From: Salinispora pacifica CNR114 | Lineage (GTDB): Bacteria; Actinomycetota; Actinomycetes; Mycobacteriales; Micromonosporaceae | Reading direction: 5' to 3' | Assembly (NCBI RefSeq): GCF_000514775.1 | Contig: NZ_AZWO01000023.1 | Span: 138-64,137 of the forward strand | DNA: 64,000 nucleotides | Part shown: positions 41,629-50,296 of the stretch, one piece after another | How the letters are laid out: each line of letters begins with the position of its first letter | Numbering within the stretch: position 1 is the first letter of the stretch | Notes under the pieces: model-generated | Databases searched by the model: none | The model's input: only the letters and a program-made list of their open reading frames with translations | Told to the model about the DNA's origin: nothing | Made by a program: the position numbers and the translations under genes

Positions 41629-42801
41629 CTATCCGGCAGGGGGTAGATCCGGGCTGAAGAGGGCCCGGACGCAGCCGTCCCGTCGGTCTCGGAACAGCGC
41701 GTACCCGCGCGCCCCCTCCTCCAGCGGCAGTCGGTGGGTGGCCAGGTGTTCGGTCCGCAACTCGTCGCGGGCCATCCGCTCCAGCAGCGTCGGCACCTGC
41801 CCCGCCCCGTGCTGCCGCGCACCCCGCACCCGCAACCCCTTGGCGCCGACCGCGCCCAGCGGAAAGGCGTCCACCTGCCCGGTGAACTCGCCGAGCACGA
41901 CCACGGTGCCGCCCTTACGGCAGGAGTGCATCGCCTCGTGGACCGCCGGGGGGCGTTCCGCCGCGCCGGTGAGCCGCTCGGCCAGGGAACGCGGCCGTCC
42001 GTCCCAGGCCGGTCCGACCGCCTCCACGCAGATGTCCGGCCCCCGCCCGCCGGTTCGTTCGCGCAACTCGGCGGGGATATCCGGGTGCCGCGGGTCGACC
42101 GTCTCCGCGTCTGTGTGCCGTCGTGCCATCCGCAGCCGGTCCTCCCGCGGATCCATGATGATCACCCGGTCGGCGCCGAGCAGGCTGGCCGCGCGGGCGG
42201 TGAGTTGACCGACCGCCCCGGCACCCCAGACCGCCACCACGGCTCCCGGGTGGACCCCGCCCAGCTCGGCGGCGAGCCAACCGGCGGGGGCGGCGTCCGC
42301 GGCGAAGAGCGCCCGTTCGTCGCTGACCTCGTCCGGGATGCCGAACGCGCCGACATCGGCGTACGGGACGCGGACGTACTCGGCGTGCCCACCGGCGAAC
42401 CCGCCCGCAGCGGTGGGTCGCCCGAAGGCGCCGGGCACGGCTTGGCCGTACGCCAGCTCGCTCGCCTCCGGCACCAGGTTTCCGTTGTCGCAGCACCACG
42501 GTGCGCCGGAGCGGCACTGCCAGCAGGAGCCGCAGGCCACAGTAGAGCTGACCACCACCCGGTCGCCGACCCGGTGCCGGTGTACCTGCGGTCCCACCGC
42601 GACGACCTCGCCCAGGAACTCGTGCCCGAGCACATCCCCATCGGCCAGGTACGGTGCCCGACCGGCCAGGAGGGGCAGATCCCCGCCGCAGGTGGCGCTC
42701 AGGCGTACTCGCACGATCGCGTCGTGGCCGTTGCGCAGTTCCGGATCGGGTACCTGCCGGACCGCGACCCGGCCGGCGCCCGTCCAGCACAGTGCCCTCA
42801 T
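41629..42801 (-). CDS. Zinc-dependent alcohol dehydrogenase (MDR)
   Basis: 390 residues. Catalytic zinc region TCGGDLPLLAG and GHEFLGEVVAVG; structural zinc loop CGSCWQCRSGAPWCC; Rossmann VVAVWGAGAVGQLTARAA. The long form resembles glutathione-independent formaldehyde dehydrogenase and threonine dehydrogenase-like members. Its ATG at 42801 overlaps the previous stop as ATGA, so it is coupled to the small gene upstream. Substrate not known. Confidence 0.92.
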   Translation of the reverse strand: MRALCWTGAGRVAVRQVPDPELRNGHDAIVRVRLSATCGGDLPLLAGRAPYLADGDVLGHEFLGEVVAVGPQVHRHRVGDRVVVSSTVACGSCWQCRSGAPWCCDNGNLVPEASELAYGQAVPGAFGRPTAAGGFAGGHAEYVRVPYADVGAFGIPDEVSDERALFAADAAPAGWLAAELGGVHPGAVVAVWGAGAVGQLTARAASLLGADRVIIMDPREDRLRMARRHTDAETVDPRHPDIPAELRERTGGRGPDICVEAVGPAWDGRPRSLAERLTGAAERPPAVHEAMHSCRKGGTVVVLGEFTGQVDAFPLGAVGAKGLRVRGARQHGAGQVPTLLERMARDELRTEHLATHRLPLEEGARGYALFRDRRDGCVRALFSPDLPPAG

Positions 42802-43220
42802 CCGGCCAGCCCCCGGTCGATCGGCGAGCGGTCGGCGTTGAGCACCTCCCCGGTCTCGGCGAGCTGCTTGGCCTGTCGCAACGCGGTCCGCACCACCCGG
42901 TCGGGATCGTCGCCGGCCACGTGCGCGGCGAGGCCCGGAAGGGCCGCGCCAGGACGGATCCGCGCCGCCAGCTCGGTGCCCCGGCCCGCTGGCGCGGGCC
43001 AGACGTCCACCTGGACGGCGTGGCCGAGTCGGCGCAGCGGCTCCGGCCGTCGCCCGCCGGGCAGCACCTCGTTGGGCGGTCGGTTGACCGTCACCACCTC
43101 CCAACCACCGGCCGGCGGGGCATCGGGGCGCGGATCAGCCGGGTGAAACCGCCGTCGGGCACCGGCGAGCCTCGCCAGCATCCCGGCAGCGGTCCCGGCC
43201 CGTCTCGTGCGGTGTCTCAC
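42798..43220 (-). CDS. Conserved small protein coupled to the alcohol dehydrogenase
   Basis: 140 residues from a GTG at 43220, or 127 from the ATG at 43181; the true start is unclear. Contains GWEVVTVNRPPNEVLPGG, VQVDVWPAPAGRGTELAARI and GDDPDRVVRTALRQAKQLAE. The first part resembles a short SRPBCC/polyketide-cyclase-like fold, and the end is an amphipathic helix. Its stop overlaps the dehydrogenase start. Similar pairs recur in actinomycetes (from memory). Role unknown. Confidence 0.7.
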   Translation of the reverse strand: MRHRTRRAGTAAGMLARLAGARRRFHPADPRPDAPPAGGWEVVTVNRPPNEVLPGGRRPEPLRRLGHAVQVDVWPAPAGRGTELAARIRPGAALPGLAAHVAGDDPDRVVRTALRQAKQLAETGEVLNADRSPIDRGLAG

Positions 43221-43234
43221 CCGTGCCTCCCGTC

Positions 43235-43324
43235 GGTCCGTCCGTTACCGGTCCGTCCGTTACCGGTCCGTCCGTTACCGGTCCGTCCGTTACCGGTCCG
43301 TCCGTTACCGGTCCGTCCGTTGCC
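43235..43324. repeat. 15-bp tandem repeat, six copies
   Basis: GGTCCGTCCGTTACC repeated five times exactly (43235-43309) and once with one change (43310-43324). It lies between the divergent dehydrogenase-side gene and the LuxR gene. Read in frame with LuxR it would give (SVTGP)n, but a better start lies after it. Confidence 0.97.
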
Positions 43325-43498
43325 CATCCCGCCCATCACCCGGCCCGTTTCCCCGTCGGTCCACCACCCGCTTCGTTGCCCGGGGTTTCCTTCTCGCCGG
43401 ACGCCACTCTTCCCAGCGTCGGCTCGGCCTGGGTGAACCGGGTTCCCCCGGAAGGGGTGAATCGGCACCGGCCGGGTAACCCCGGATCTGGGGAGAAC

Positions 43499-46351
43499 GT
43501 GTCCGATGGGGGTGGGCCGATGCCGGAGGAGCGACGGCAGACCACGGGGACCGGTGCGCCGCTACTGGCCTCCCGTCTGACCCCGGGTCCACTGCCCGGA
43601 CCGGTGGTCCTGCGGCCCCGGCTGCTGCGGCAGCTTGACGAGGGGAGCGCCGTACCGGTGACGCTTGTCGCCGCGCCGGCGGGCTGGGGTAAGACGACGT
43701 TGCTCACCTCCTGGTATCAGGCCGCCACCGGCGGTGACCTGGTGCGGGGCGGCCCGGTGACCGGCGCCGCCGGCGGGGATCGTGTCGGGTCGCCGACGAA
43801 GGTCGGGGCGGAGGCGCCGGACCCGTCGGAATCGGGGTCCGGCCGGGACCGGCCGGACCTGGGCTGGGTCTCGGTGGAGGTCGGTGACGACGGCGAACGC
43901 CTCTGGTCGTACCTGGCGGCGGCGCTGCGGCCCGACCCGCCGCGATCGGCGGCGTTGGACGGTCCGCTGCGATCGGCGGTGCCGGACGGTCCGCCGCGAC
44001 TGGACCAGTTGGAGGTGCTGGCCGCGGCACTTGCCGCCCGGGAACGGCCGGTGCTGCTGGTCCTGGACGACCTGCACCGGATCACCGACCCGGCGGCGGT
44101 CGCCGGATTGGAGTTCCTGCTCCGCCACTGTGAGCAGCGGCTGCGTCTGGTGGCCGGGGCTCGTGCCGGGGTGCCGTTGGCGGTCCACCGGTGGCGGCTG
44201 GCCGGCGAGCTGACCGAGCTCGGTCCAGACGACCTGGCCTTCACCCGCGACGAGGTCGCCGACCTACTGACCGCACATGGGACGGCCCTTCCGGCGGAGG
44301 GGGTCTGGCGGCTGCGCGAGCGCACCGGCGGCTGGCCGGCGATGCTCCGGTTCGCCGCGCTCGCCTTGCCCGGGCAGCCGGACCCGGCCCGGTGGGTGGG
44401 GCGGCTCGGCAGTGACCAGCCGGACATCGCCGGCTACCTGCGGGAGGAGGTCCTTGGCGGGCTGGATCCGGACGACCGGGAGCTGCTGCGGAGCACGGCG
44501 GTGGCGGACGCCGCCTGCGCTGGCCTCGCCGACGCGGTGACCGGCCGTTCGGACACTGCGGCGAGGCTGGCCGAGCTGGCCGGCGTCGGCGGCGTACTGC
44601 GGCACGACGACGGCCGGCCCCCCTGGTACCGCTGTCATCCGCTCCTGGCCGATCTGCTCCGTGACGAGCTGGCCCGGCTGCCCGCCGTTGACGCGCGGGA
44701 ACTGCACCGGCGCGCTGCTGGCTGGTACGCCGACAACGGGCGGCCCGCCGACGGTCTGCGGCACGCGCTGCAGGGCGGCGACTGGTCCGGGGCCACCGAA
44801 CTGCTCCGCACGACCTGGCCGGAGCTGGCGCCGTACGACCGGGAGGGTTCGCCCGCGCCACCGCCACCACCTGCCGAGACCCTGGCGCGGGACCCGGAGC
44901 TGGCCCTGGCGTGCGCGGCGGAACGGGCGTACGCGGGGGATCTGTCGGCCGCCGAGGGGTATCTGCGGTCCGCCGGGGCGGTGCGTGAACTGCCGGCGCC
45001 CCGCCGGGAGCGTTTTGCCCGGTTGGTTGCCGCGGTGGAGCTCGCGGTGGTCCGCTGGTCCGACGACATTCCGGCGGTACGCGCCGCCGCTGCCCGGTTG
45101 CTCGCCACCCATTCGGCGACCGGGGCGTCCGGAAGGCAGGACCGGATGCCGGCCACCGCCGAACCGCGCGAGACCATCGTCGAGGATGCGGATGGGTGGG
45201 CGGTGGCGGGCACCGCGCTCGGTCTGGTCGAATTCGCGGTCGGCGAGTTGGGCAGCGCGGAGCGGCAGCTGGTGGCGGCGTCCCGGGCCGCCCGGACCGC
45301 CGGTTGGGTACGGACCGAGCTGGCCGGTGCCAGCCGAGTGGCGCTGCTGCGTGCGATCCACGGTGAACTGCGGCAGGCGGAGACGGGGGCCCGTTCCGCG
45401 CTCGCCCTTCCGCCCGGCCAGGGGTGGTCCTGCCGGACCGACTGCGGGTACGCCTACCTGGCGCTGGCGGTGGTGGCGCTGCTGCGGGACCAGCCCGAGG
45501 AGGCGGCGGCGAATCTGGCGTTGGCGGAGCCGGCGACCATGGAGCCCGCCGCCGGGGCGGTGGTGGCGTTGTGCCGGTCCCACCTGTTGCGGGACTCCGG
45601 TGACCGCACGGGTGGGCACCGGCTGCTCGTCGCGGCCCGGGAGCGGCTGGACGGTCCGCGGGGGGAGCTGGGCGGTCGGCGGGGGGAGCTGGAGCGGTGG
45701 CTGCGGGCTGCCGAGGCCGACCTGTATGCGGCGCGGGGCGACCTGGACGCCGCCCGCGAGTTGCTTGTCGGGGCGGGCCCCGAACTCGCGGTGGGCCTTG
45801 CTCGGGTGGAGCTTCGGGCCGGGGACAGTCGGACGGCCGAGGCGGTGCTGCCCGACTGGCAGGCGCCCGAGGCGGCGGACTGGCCGCTACCGGTGCGGGT
45901 GGAGGCCGCGGTGCTGCACGTGGTGCTGGCCGAGCGGGCGGGGGATGGCCGGCGGGCGCACCGGACCCTGGAGGCCGCCCTCGACCTGGCCGGAGCGGAG
46001 GGGGTCCGGCGGCCGTTCACCCGCGCGGATCCGGAGATCCGTGACCTGCTGGCAGCGCATCTGGATGCCGGTACGGCGCACTGGTCGGCGGTGAGCGACC
46101 TGGTCCGCGGAGTGGAGGAGCCGGACGAACGGCCCGGGCCGGCCCGGGCCGCACTGGCCGAGCCACTGACCGAACGTGAAGTGACCATCCTGCGCTACCT
46201 GCAGAGCATCCTTTCCAACGTGGAGATCGCGGCCGAGTTGTCGTTGTCGATCAACACGGTTAAGACCCATGTGCGTAATATCTATCGCAAGCTCGACGCC
46301 TCCCGCCGTCGGGAGGCCGTCCGTCGGGCCCGGGAACTGCGGCTGATCTGA
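43499..46351 (+). CDS. Large MalT-like LuxR-family regulator
   Basis: 950 residues from the GTG at 43499 (GGGGAG five bases upstream; ATG at 43520 also possible; the frame further up runs through the tandem repeat). Near residue 60 a Walker A (AAPAGWGKTTLL), Walker B-like LLVLDDLHRI, winged-helix part, a long helical TPR-type region, and a C-terminal LuxR helix-turn-helix (LTEREVTILRYLQ, VEIAAELSLSINTVKTHVRNIYRKL). These bind ATP and an inducer, then activate nearby genes. Its target and ligand are not seen here; the unusual Pro/Asp/Ser insert (GGDRVGSPTKVG...) is typical of low-complexity in this group. Confidence 0.92.
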   Translation: MSDGGGPMPEERRQTTGTGAPLLASRLTPGPLPGPVVLRPRLLRQLDEGSAVPVTLVAAPAGWGKTTLLTSWYQAATGGDLVRGGPVTGAAGGDRVGSPTKVGAEAPDPSESGSGRDRPDLGWVSVEVGDDGERLWSYLAAALRPDPPRSAALDGPLRSAVPDGPPRLDQLEVLAAALAARERPVLLVLDDLHRITDPAAVAGLEFLLRHCEQRLRLVAGARAGVPLAVHRWRLAGELTELGPDDLAFTRDEVADLLTAHGTALPAEGVWRLRERTGGWPAMLRFAALALPGQPDPARWVGRLGSDQPDIAGYLREEVLGGLDPDDRELLRSTAVADAACAGLADAVTGRSDTAARLAELAGVGGVLRHDDGRPPWYRCHPLLADLLRDELARLPAVDARELHRRAAGWYADNGRPADGLRHALQGGDWSGATELLRTTWPELAPYDREGSPAPPPPPAETLARDPELALACAAERAYAGDLSAAEGYLRSAGAVRELPAPRRERFARLVAAVELAVVRWSDDIPAVRAAAARLLATHSATGASGRQDRMPATAEPRETIVEDADGWAVAGTALGLVEFAVGELGSAERQLVAASRAARTAGWVRTELAGASRVALLRAIHGELRQAETGARSALALPPGQGWSCRTDCGYAYLALAVVALLRDQPEEAAANLALAEPATMEPAAGAVVALCRSHLLRDSGDRTGGHRLLVAARERLDGPRGELGGRRGELERWLRAAEADLYAARGDLDAARELLVGAGPELAVGLARVELRAGDSRTAEAVLPDWQAPEAADWPLPVRVEAAVLHVVLAERAGDGRRAHRTLEAALDLAGAEGVRRPFTRADPEIRDLLAAHLDAGTAHWSAVSDLVRGVEEPDERPGPARAALAEPLTEREVTILRYLQSILSNVEIAAELSLSINTVKTHVRNIYRKLDASRRREAVRRARELRLI

Positions 46352-46385
46352 TCAGCGACGTCGACCATCACCGCCACGGTGCCGG

Positions 46386-46934
46386 TCATTCCCGGTCGGC
46401 GGCGTCGACCGCCGCCAGCAGGTCGGCGAGGTCGAATCCACCGTTGTGTCGGGCGCCGTTGACGAACAGGGTCGGAGTGGCCTGCACGCCGCTGCGGATG
46501 CCACCGACGAAGTCTCGCCGGACTCGGTCGCCGTGGGCCTGCTGATCGGTCTCGGCGTCGATTTCGGCGGCGGAGAGGCCGAGTTGTCCGACGCCGAGCG
46601 AGAGGTGCACCGGATCGAGTTGGTCCTGGTGTTCGTACAACCAGTCGTGCATCTCCCAGAATCGGCCTCGGACGCCGGCCGCCTCGGTGGCATGGGCCGC
46701 GTTTTCCGCGTACGGATGCACGTTGGAGATCGGAAAGTGTCGGTAGACCAGCCGGACCATGTCGGCCCGTTGTCGGAGCAGTTCGGCGAGGTTGGCGTAG
46801 GCCACCCCGCAGAACTGGCACTGGAAGTCCGCGTACTCGACGAGCGTCACCGGCGCGTCCACCGGTCCCCGGATGTGGTCGCTCTCCGCAACCGGGGTTC
46901 GGAGGAGTGGGGTGACCTGGTGTGGGGTCGTCAT
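46386..46934 (-). CDS. DsbA-family thiol:disulfide protein
   Basis: 182 residues from the ATG at 46934. The thioredoxin-fold motif ADFQCQFCGVAY holds Cys39 and Cys42; the cis-Pro TPTLFVNG is near residue 155; the DsbA helical insert lies between. No signal peptide, so it is cytoplasmic, unlike classical DsbA; FrnE-like or glutaredoxin-like function is possible. Convergent with the LuxR gene, 34 bases apart. Confidence 0.93.
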   Translation of the reverse strand: MTTPHQVTPLLRTPVAESDHIRGPVDAPVTLVEYADFQCQFCGVAYANLAELLRQRADMVRLVYRHFPISNVHPYAENAAHATEAAGVRGRFWEMHDWLYEHQDQLDPVHLSLGVGQLGLSAAEIDAETDQQAHGDRVRRDFVGGIRSGVQATPTLFVNGARHNGGFDLADLLAAVDAADRE

Positions 46935-47180
46935 CACCGCACCACCAAACGGTTGCCACGTGCCGACTGGGCCGGCACGTTCGGATCGGTCATGCCTCCC
47001 ACTGTCGCCGGCAGCCGGGTGAGGAGGACTCACCCGGCCCGGATGGTTCCCGACCCCGCAGCGTCGGCGCGACGAGGCGGTTGTGGGTCGGGAGTGCCGG
47101 CTGTGCCCGTGCTGGGCGACCACGCCGCGCGGCCCGGGTCTCCGCCTTTCGTCGCATCGGGCCGCTACATTGGGCCGTGA

Positions 47181-47296
47181 CTGTTTCGGGTCCCGGGTAC
47201 TCCGGCCCTTGACTGTTTGGGTGGGGAACTGTTCAGGTGGAGAACTGTTGGGATGGAGAACTGTTCCGGATGAGAGCTGTTCGTGTTAGGGCTGTT
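47181..47296 (+). repeat. 16-bp-period iteron-like array
   Basis: CTGTT occurs at 47181, 47213, 47229, 47245, 47261, 47277 and 47292, spaced 32, 16, 16, 16, 16 and 15. The fuller unit GAACTGTT is at 47226, 47242 and 47258, with GAGCTGTT at 47274 and GGGCTGTT at 47289. It lies in the 46935-47473 gap, which has no gene, 180-290 bases before the STAS gene. Confidence 0.85.
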
Positions 47297-47473
47297 CCCG
47301 TTGAGGCAGCTCCGTAACCGAAGGGTGAAATATTCGGATAAGGGTGACCTGGCATTCGAACCACAAGAACTACTCATCCCAGGGGGTGGCGACCGAGCGT
47401 GTTGGAGGAATACTCTCGGTCGCGGCCTGCGTACTGATGAGGCGCCTGTTGACTGGCGAGTGGAGGTGCTCGC

Positions 47474-47836
47474 GTGAGCCTGTCGATCGTAAAGTCGGTC
47501 CTACCCGGGAGCGTCGTGGAGATCTCACCGCGTGGTGAGATCGATGTCGATACCGCATACGAGGTGCGTGAGGCGGTCGCTGAGGCCCTGGCCAAAAGCC
47601 ATCCTCGCCGCATCGAGTTGAATATGCGGCTGGTGACCTTTATCGACTCTGTCGGCATCAGCGCGATGGTTGCCGGCTTCCAGACCGCAGAGGTGAGCGG
47701 TGTGAGGCTGGTGGTGACCGAGCCCAGCCGATTCGTACACCGGCAGCTCTGGGTCGCTGGCCTGCTCGGTCTCTTCGGTGCCCCCGAGCCCTACTTCGCG
47801 GGGGCGACGGCCCCGGAGGCCCTGCCGGGGGGCTGA
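47474..47836 (+). CDS. STAS-domain anti-sigma factor antagonist
   Basis: 120 residues, one STAS domain: VVEISPRGEIDVDTAYEVRE, then NMRLVTFIDSVGISAMVAGF, where Ser59 is the phosphorylation site (DSxG), and a C-terminal helix. It should bind a serine-kinase anti-sigma factor when dephosphorylated. No such kinase or sigma gene is in the window. GGAGG lies eight bases before the GTG. The 16-bp array upstream is probably its control region. Confidence 0.93.
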   Translation: MSLSIVKSVLPGSVVEISPRGEIDVDTAYEVREAVAEALAKSHPRRIELNMRLVTFIDSVGISAMVAGFQTAEVSGVRLVVTEPSRFVHRQLWVAGLLGLFGAPEPYFAGATAPEALPGG

Positions 47837-47860
47837 TTCAGCTCGTGCCAGGCGGGTGCG

Positions 47861-47900
47861 CGGGCCGGGAGCTGTTCGCCAGCGGACGGCTCCCGGCCCG
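47861..47900. terminator. Bidirectional hairpin between STAS and wall-protein genes
   Basis: 12-bp arms CGGGCCGGGAGC / GCTCCCGGCCCG with a 16-base loop, between convergent stops at 47836 and 47909. Confidence 0.75.
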
Positions 47901-47908
47901 ACCACCGG

Positions 47909-48991
47909 TTAGTACACCGACAGGTGCACGTGGTTTGTATGGTCGCTGGATGGGTCGCCGGCGGCCCCGCTGTACGACTTCCACCCACTGCTGGGCAGCC
48001 AGATCTGCCGGTACCAGATCACGTACAGCACCGCGAGTTGGTCGGCGTTGTCCACCAGAAACGCCGCCAGGTTGTTGCCGTAGGTCCGGTCGTCGCCCGT
48101 GGCATCTCCACCGAAGCCGTCCTGCTGAGCGGCGAAGTCGCAGGCCCGGCCCTTCGGGTGCTCGCCGGAACTGCCTGGGCGATAGCAGGACACATAGCGG
48201 GTGAAGCCGGCCGCCTTGGCCTCGTTCAGCGCATGCAGCGTTCGCGGGGTAATGCAACCATCCGCCGGCGTGGGATCGTTGACGCTGCAGGATTCGGCCG
48301 GCCAGGAGCCGTCCGGGTTGCGCGGGGCCGGGTCTGCCCGGGCCGAGTTCTGGGTGGTCTTGGTGGCCGCAGCCGCAGCCGCAGCCGCAGCCGCAGCGCT
48401 GGCCTGTTCATTGGCGACCGTCAGCGCCTTCTCCGCCTGCTGTTTGCGCTTGGCCATCAGGGCCTCTTGCTTGCGCTGTTCGATGATCTCCGCTTCGACC
48501 GCGCGGGTGTCCCGGGCGATCTTTTTCTGGGTCTGCTGCAACTCGTCTATGGCTCGGTTCTCGTTGGCGACCGTCGCCTCCAGCGTCGCGACGCGGTCCA
48601 GGAAGTCCGCCGGCGAGGTGTTGTCGAGCAGCACCGACGCCGTGCGCAGTGGACCGGTCCGATACGCCTGGCCGGCGATCTGCTCCACCCGCTCGGTGCG
48701 CTCGGCCTGTTCGGCCTTGGCGGTCTTGAGTTGGGCGGTGAGCTGCTGCTGCCGCTGCACCGACTCGGCCAGCGCCTGTTTAGCGTCCAGGAATCCCTTG
48801 CTGGCTTCCTCGAGCGCGGCGCGAAGGGCAGCGGTGCCGCCCTCCGGATCGTCGGTCACCGCGACCTGCCGGGCGGGGGGAGCGGCTACCGTGGGGCCGG
48901 CGGGGGCAAGGCCGACACTGAGGGTGAGCGCCACGATGATCAGTGCCGCCACCCGGGCGGCGCGGTGTCGTACGGGTGCCGCTGCTGGCAT
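47909..48991 (-). CDS. Secreted coiled-coil cell-wall protein, riboswitch-controlled
   Basis: 360 residues. Signal peptide RAARVAALIIVALTLSVGLA, then a long coiled coil (about 50-210: RQQQLTAQLKTAKAEQAE, NENRAIDELQQTQKKI), an alanine tract from a (GCCGCA)n run, then a C-terminal ARB-07466/extensin-like domain (GCITPRTLHALNEAKAAG, GEHPKGRACDFAA, HVHLSVY) with conserved Cys, His and Asp suggesting a metal-peptidase-like fold. Probably a wall hydrolase or its regulator. A c-di-AMP riboswitch in its leader agrees with wall-hydrolase control in actinobacteria. Confidence 0.9.
   Translation of the reverse strand: MPAAAPVRHRAARVAALIIVALTLSVGLAPAGPTVAAPPARQVAVTDDPEGGTAALRAALEEASKGFLDAKQALAESVQRQQQLTAQLKTAKAEQAERTERVEQIAGQAYRTGPLRTASVLLDNTSPADFLDRVATLEATVANENRAIDELQQTQKKIARDTRAVEAEIIEQRKQEALMAKRKQQAEKALTVANEQASAAAAAAAAAAATKTTQNSARADPAPRNPDGSWPAESCSVNDPTPADGCITPRTLHALNEAKAAGFTRYVSCYRPGSSGEHPKGRACDFAAQQDGFGGDATGDDRTYGNNLAAFLVDNADQLAVLYVIWYRQIWLPSSGWKSYSGAAGDPSSDHTNHVHLSVY
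48366..48398 (-). repeat. 6-bp microsatellite (GCCGCA) in the wall-protein gene
   Basis: Five and a half units coding for the alanine tract at the end of the coiled coil. In frame; copy number could slip. Confidence 0.9.
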
Positions 48992-48999
48992 ATGCAGAT

Positions 49000-49125
49000 G
49001 TCCTTCCGTCGGCCACCGACCGGGTTAGCTGACGGGTTCGGGACGGAAGATCCCTACCGCTGACGCGGATGCACCCCAGGTACCTGGTTCCCCGGCTCAC
49101 CCTGGCGGGTGATTAGGCGGCGGCC
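49000..49125 (-). promoter_or_regulatory. c-di-AMP riboswitch (ydaO/yuaA type)
   Basis: On the minus strand: GCCGGGGAACCAGGTACC, GGGGTGCATCCGCG, GTAGGGATCTTCCGTC and CGAACCCGTCAGCTAACCCG, then GGCCGACGGAAGG directly before the wall-protein start. These are the conserved blocks of ydaO riboswitches as found ahead of actinobacterial wall hydrolases. In that class c-di-AMP turns the gene off. The stem closing P1 near CCGCCTAATCAC is only estimated. Confidence 0.92.
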
Positions 49126-49209
49126 CGGCCGGCACCGGTGGGTGCCGCCTGGCGCAGGCCGGCTCAGAGCCTAACCGGTGCTCCTGAGCCGGGCGCACTC
49201 GGCAGTTGA

Positions 49210-50133
49210 TCAGAAACTACACCGCCCGACGGAACCGCAGTCCCCACCGGTTGACCCCGGCTCGACCTGCAGTGTCGCGTGCTCGATTCGGAAGTCCTCC
49301 TGCAGCGCGGACCGGGCGGCTCCGAGGACCGCGCCGAGGTCGGCGGCGGGGGCGATGGTGAGATGTGCGGAGGCTACCTCCATCCCGGAGGTGAGGGTCC
49401 AGATGTGCAGGTCGTGCACCTCACTCACCCCGGATACGGCGACCAGCCGGTCGTGTACCGCGGTGACCTTCAGATGTTCCGGCGCGGCCTGCACCAGGAT
49501 GCGTAGGGCTGCCCGGCCGAGCCGCCAGGTTCGCGGCAGGATGAACAGCCCGATCGCCACCGCGACCAGCGGGTCAGCCCACCACCACCCGGTGCCGGCG
49601 ATGACCAGTGCCGCCGCGATCACGCCGAGGCTGCCGAGTAGGTCGCCCAGCACCTCGAGGTAGGCGCCCTGGATGTTGATGCTCTCCTGCGCGCCCGGGC
49701 GTAGCAGCGCGAAGGCGACGATGTTGGCGAGCAGGCCCAGGATCGCCACAACCAACATGGGCCCGGTGCTTACCTCGCGCGGATCACCGAACCGGCGGAC
49801 GGCCTCCACCAGCACATAGATCGAGACGGCGGAGAGAAGCAGGGCGTTGGCGAGGGCGGCCAGCACCTCCAGCCGGTAGAGCCCAAAGGTCCGCTGCGGG
49901 TCACTGTCGCGGCGCCGGGTGGCGGTCAGCGCGGCGAGGGCCATGCCGATGCCGAGGACATCGGTGAACATGTGCCCGGCGTCGCTGAGCAGGGCCAGAG
50001 ATCCGGTGCGGACGGCGGTCACCGCTTCCGTCACCATCAGGGCGGCGAGCAGGGCGAAGGCGGCCCAGAGGCGCCCCCGGTGCCGCTGCCCCGCGTTGGT
50101 CACCGCCCCGTGGTGGTCATGTGCTGCACCCAC
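49210..50133 (-). CDS. Cation diffusion facilitator (CDF) efflux protein
   Basis: 307 residues from the GTG at 50133 (GGAAGG eight bases upstream). Six membrane segments; the zinc site pairs LLSDAGHMFTDVLG in helix 2 and YLEVLGDLLGSLG in helix 5 are CDF-like (HxxxD, then a changed second pair); a cytoplasmic ferredoxin-like tail with HDLHIWTLTSG. His-rich head AAHDHHG. Likely exports zinc, cobalt or iron against protons. No regulator adjoins it. Confidence 0.92.
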   Translation of the reverse strand: MGAAHDHHGAVTNAGQRHRGRLWAAFALLAALMVTEAVTAVRTGSLALLSDAGHMFTDVLGIGMALAALTATRRRDSDPQRTFGLYRLEVLAALANALLLSAVSIYVLVEAVRRFGDPREVSTGPMLVVAILGLLANIVAFALLRPGAQESINIQGAYLEVLGDLLGSLGVIAAALVIAGTGWWWADPLVAVAIGLFILPRTWRLGRAALRILVQAAPEHLKVTAVHDRLVAVSGVSEVHDLHIWTLTSGMEVASAHLTIAPAADLGAVLGAARSALQEDFRIEHATLQVEPGSTGGDCGSVGRCSF

Positions 50134-50296
50134 TCGGACACCTTCCGCCGGCTGTCCGGTCCTGCACCCAACCTATGTTCACATTGCCATGTGTATAGCT
50201 AGCTGCGGGAATTAGACCGAGTCGTGCCGCGGAACGCGACCAGCGGGGACACCCCGGCGGTCCCACCCCCGGCGGCGCGACCGGATCGAGCACAGC

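Noticed and set aside
43235-43324. CRISPR-like array
   Set aside because: Units abut without spacers; it is a plain tandem repeat. No CRISPR array or cas gene was seen in the window.
43223-43498. N-terminal extension of the LuxR protein through the repeats
   Set aside because: Low-complexity (SVTGP)n head not expected in the family; GTG at 43499 has GGGGAG.
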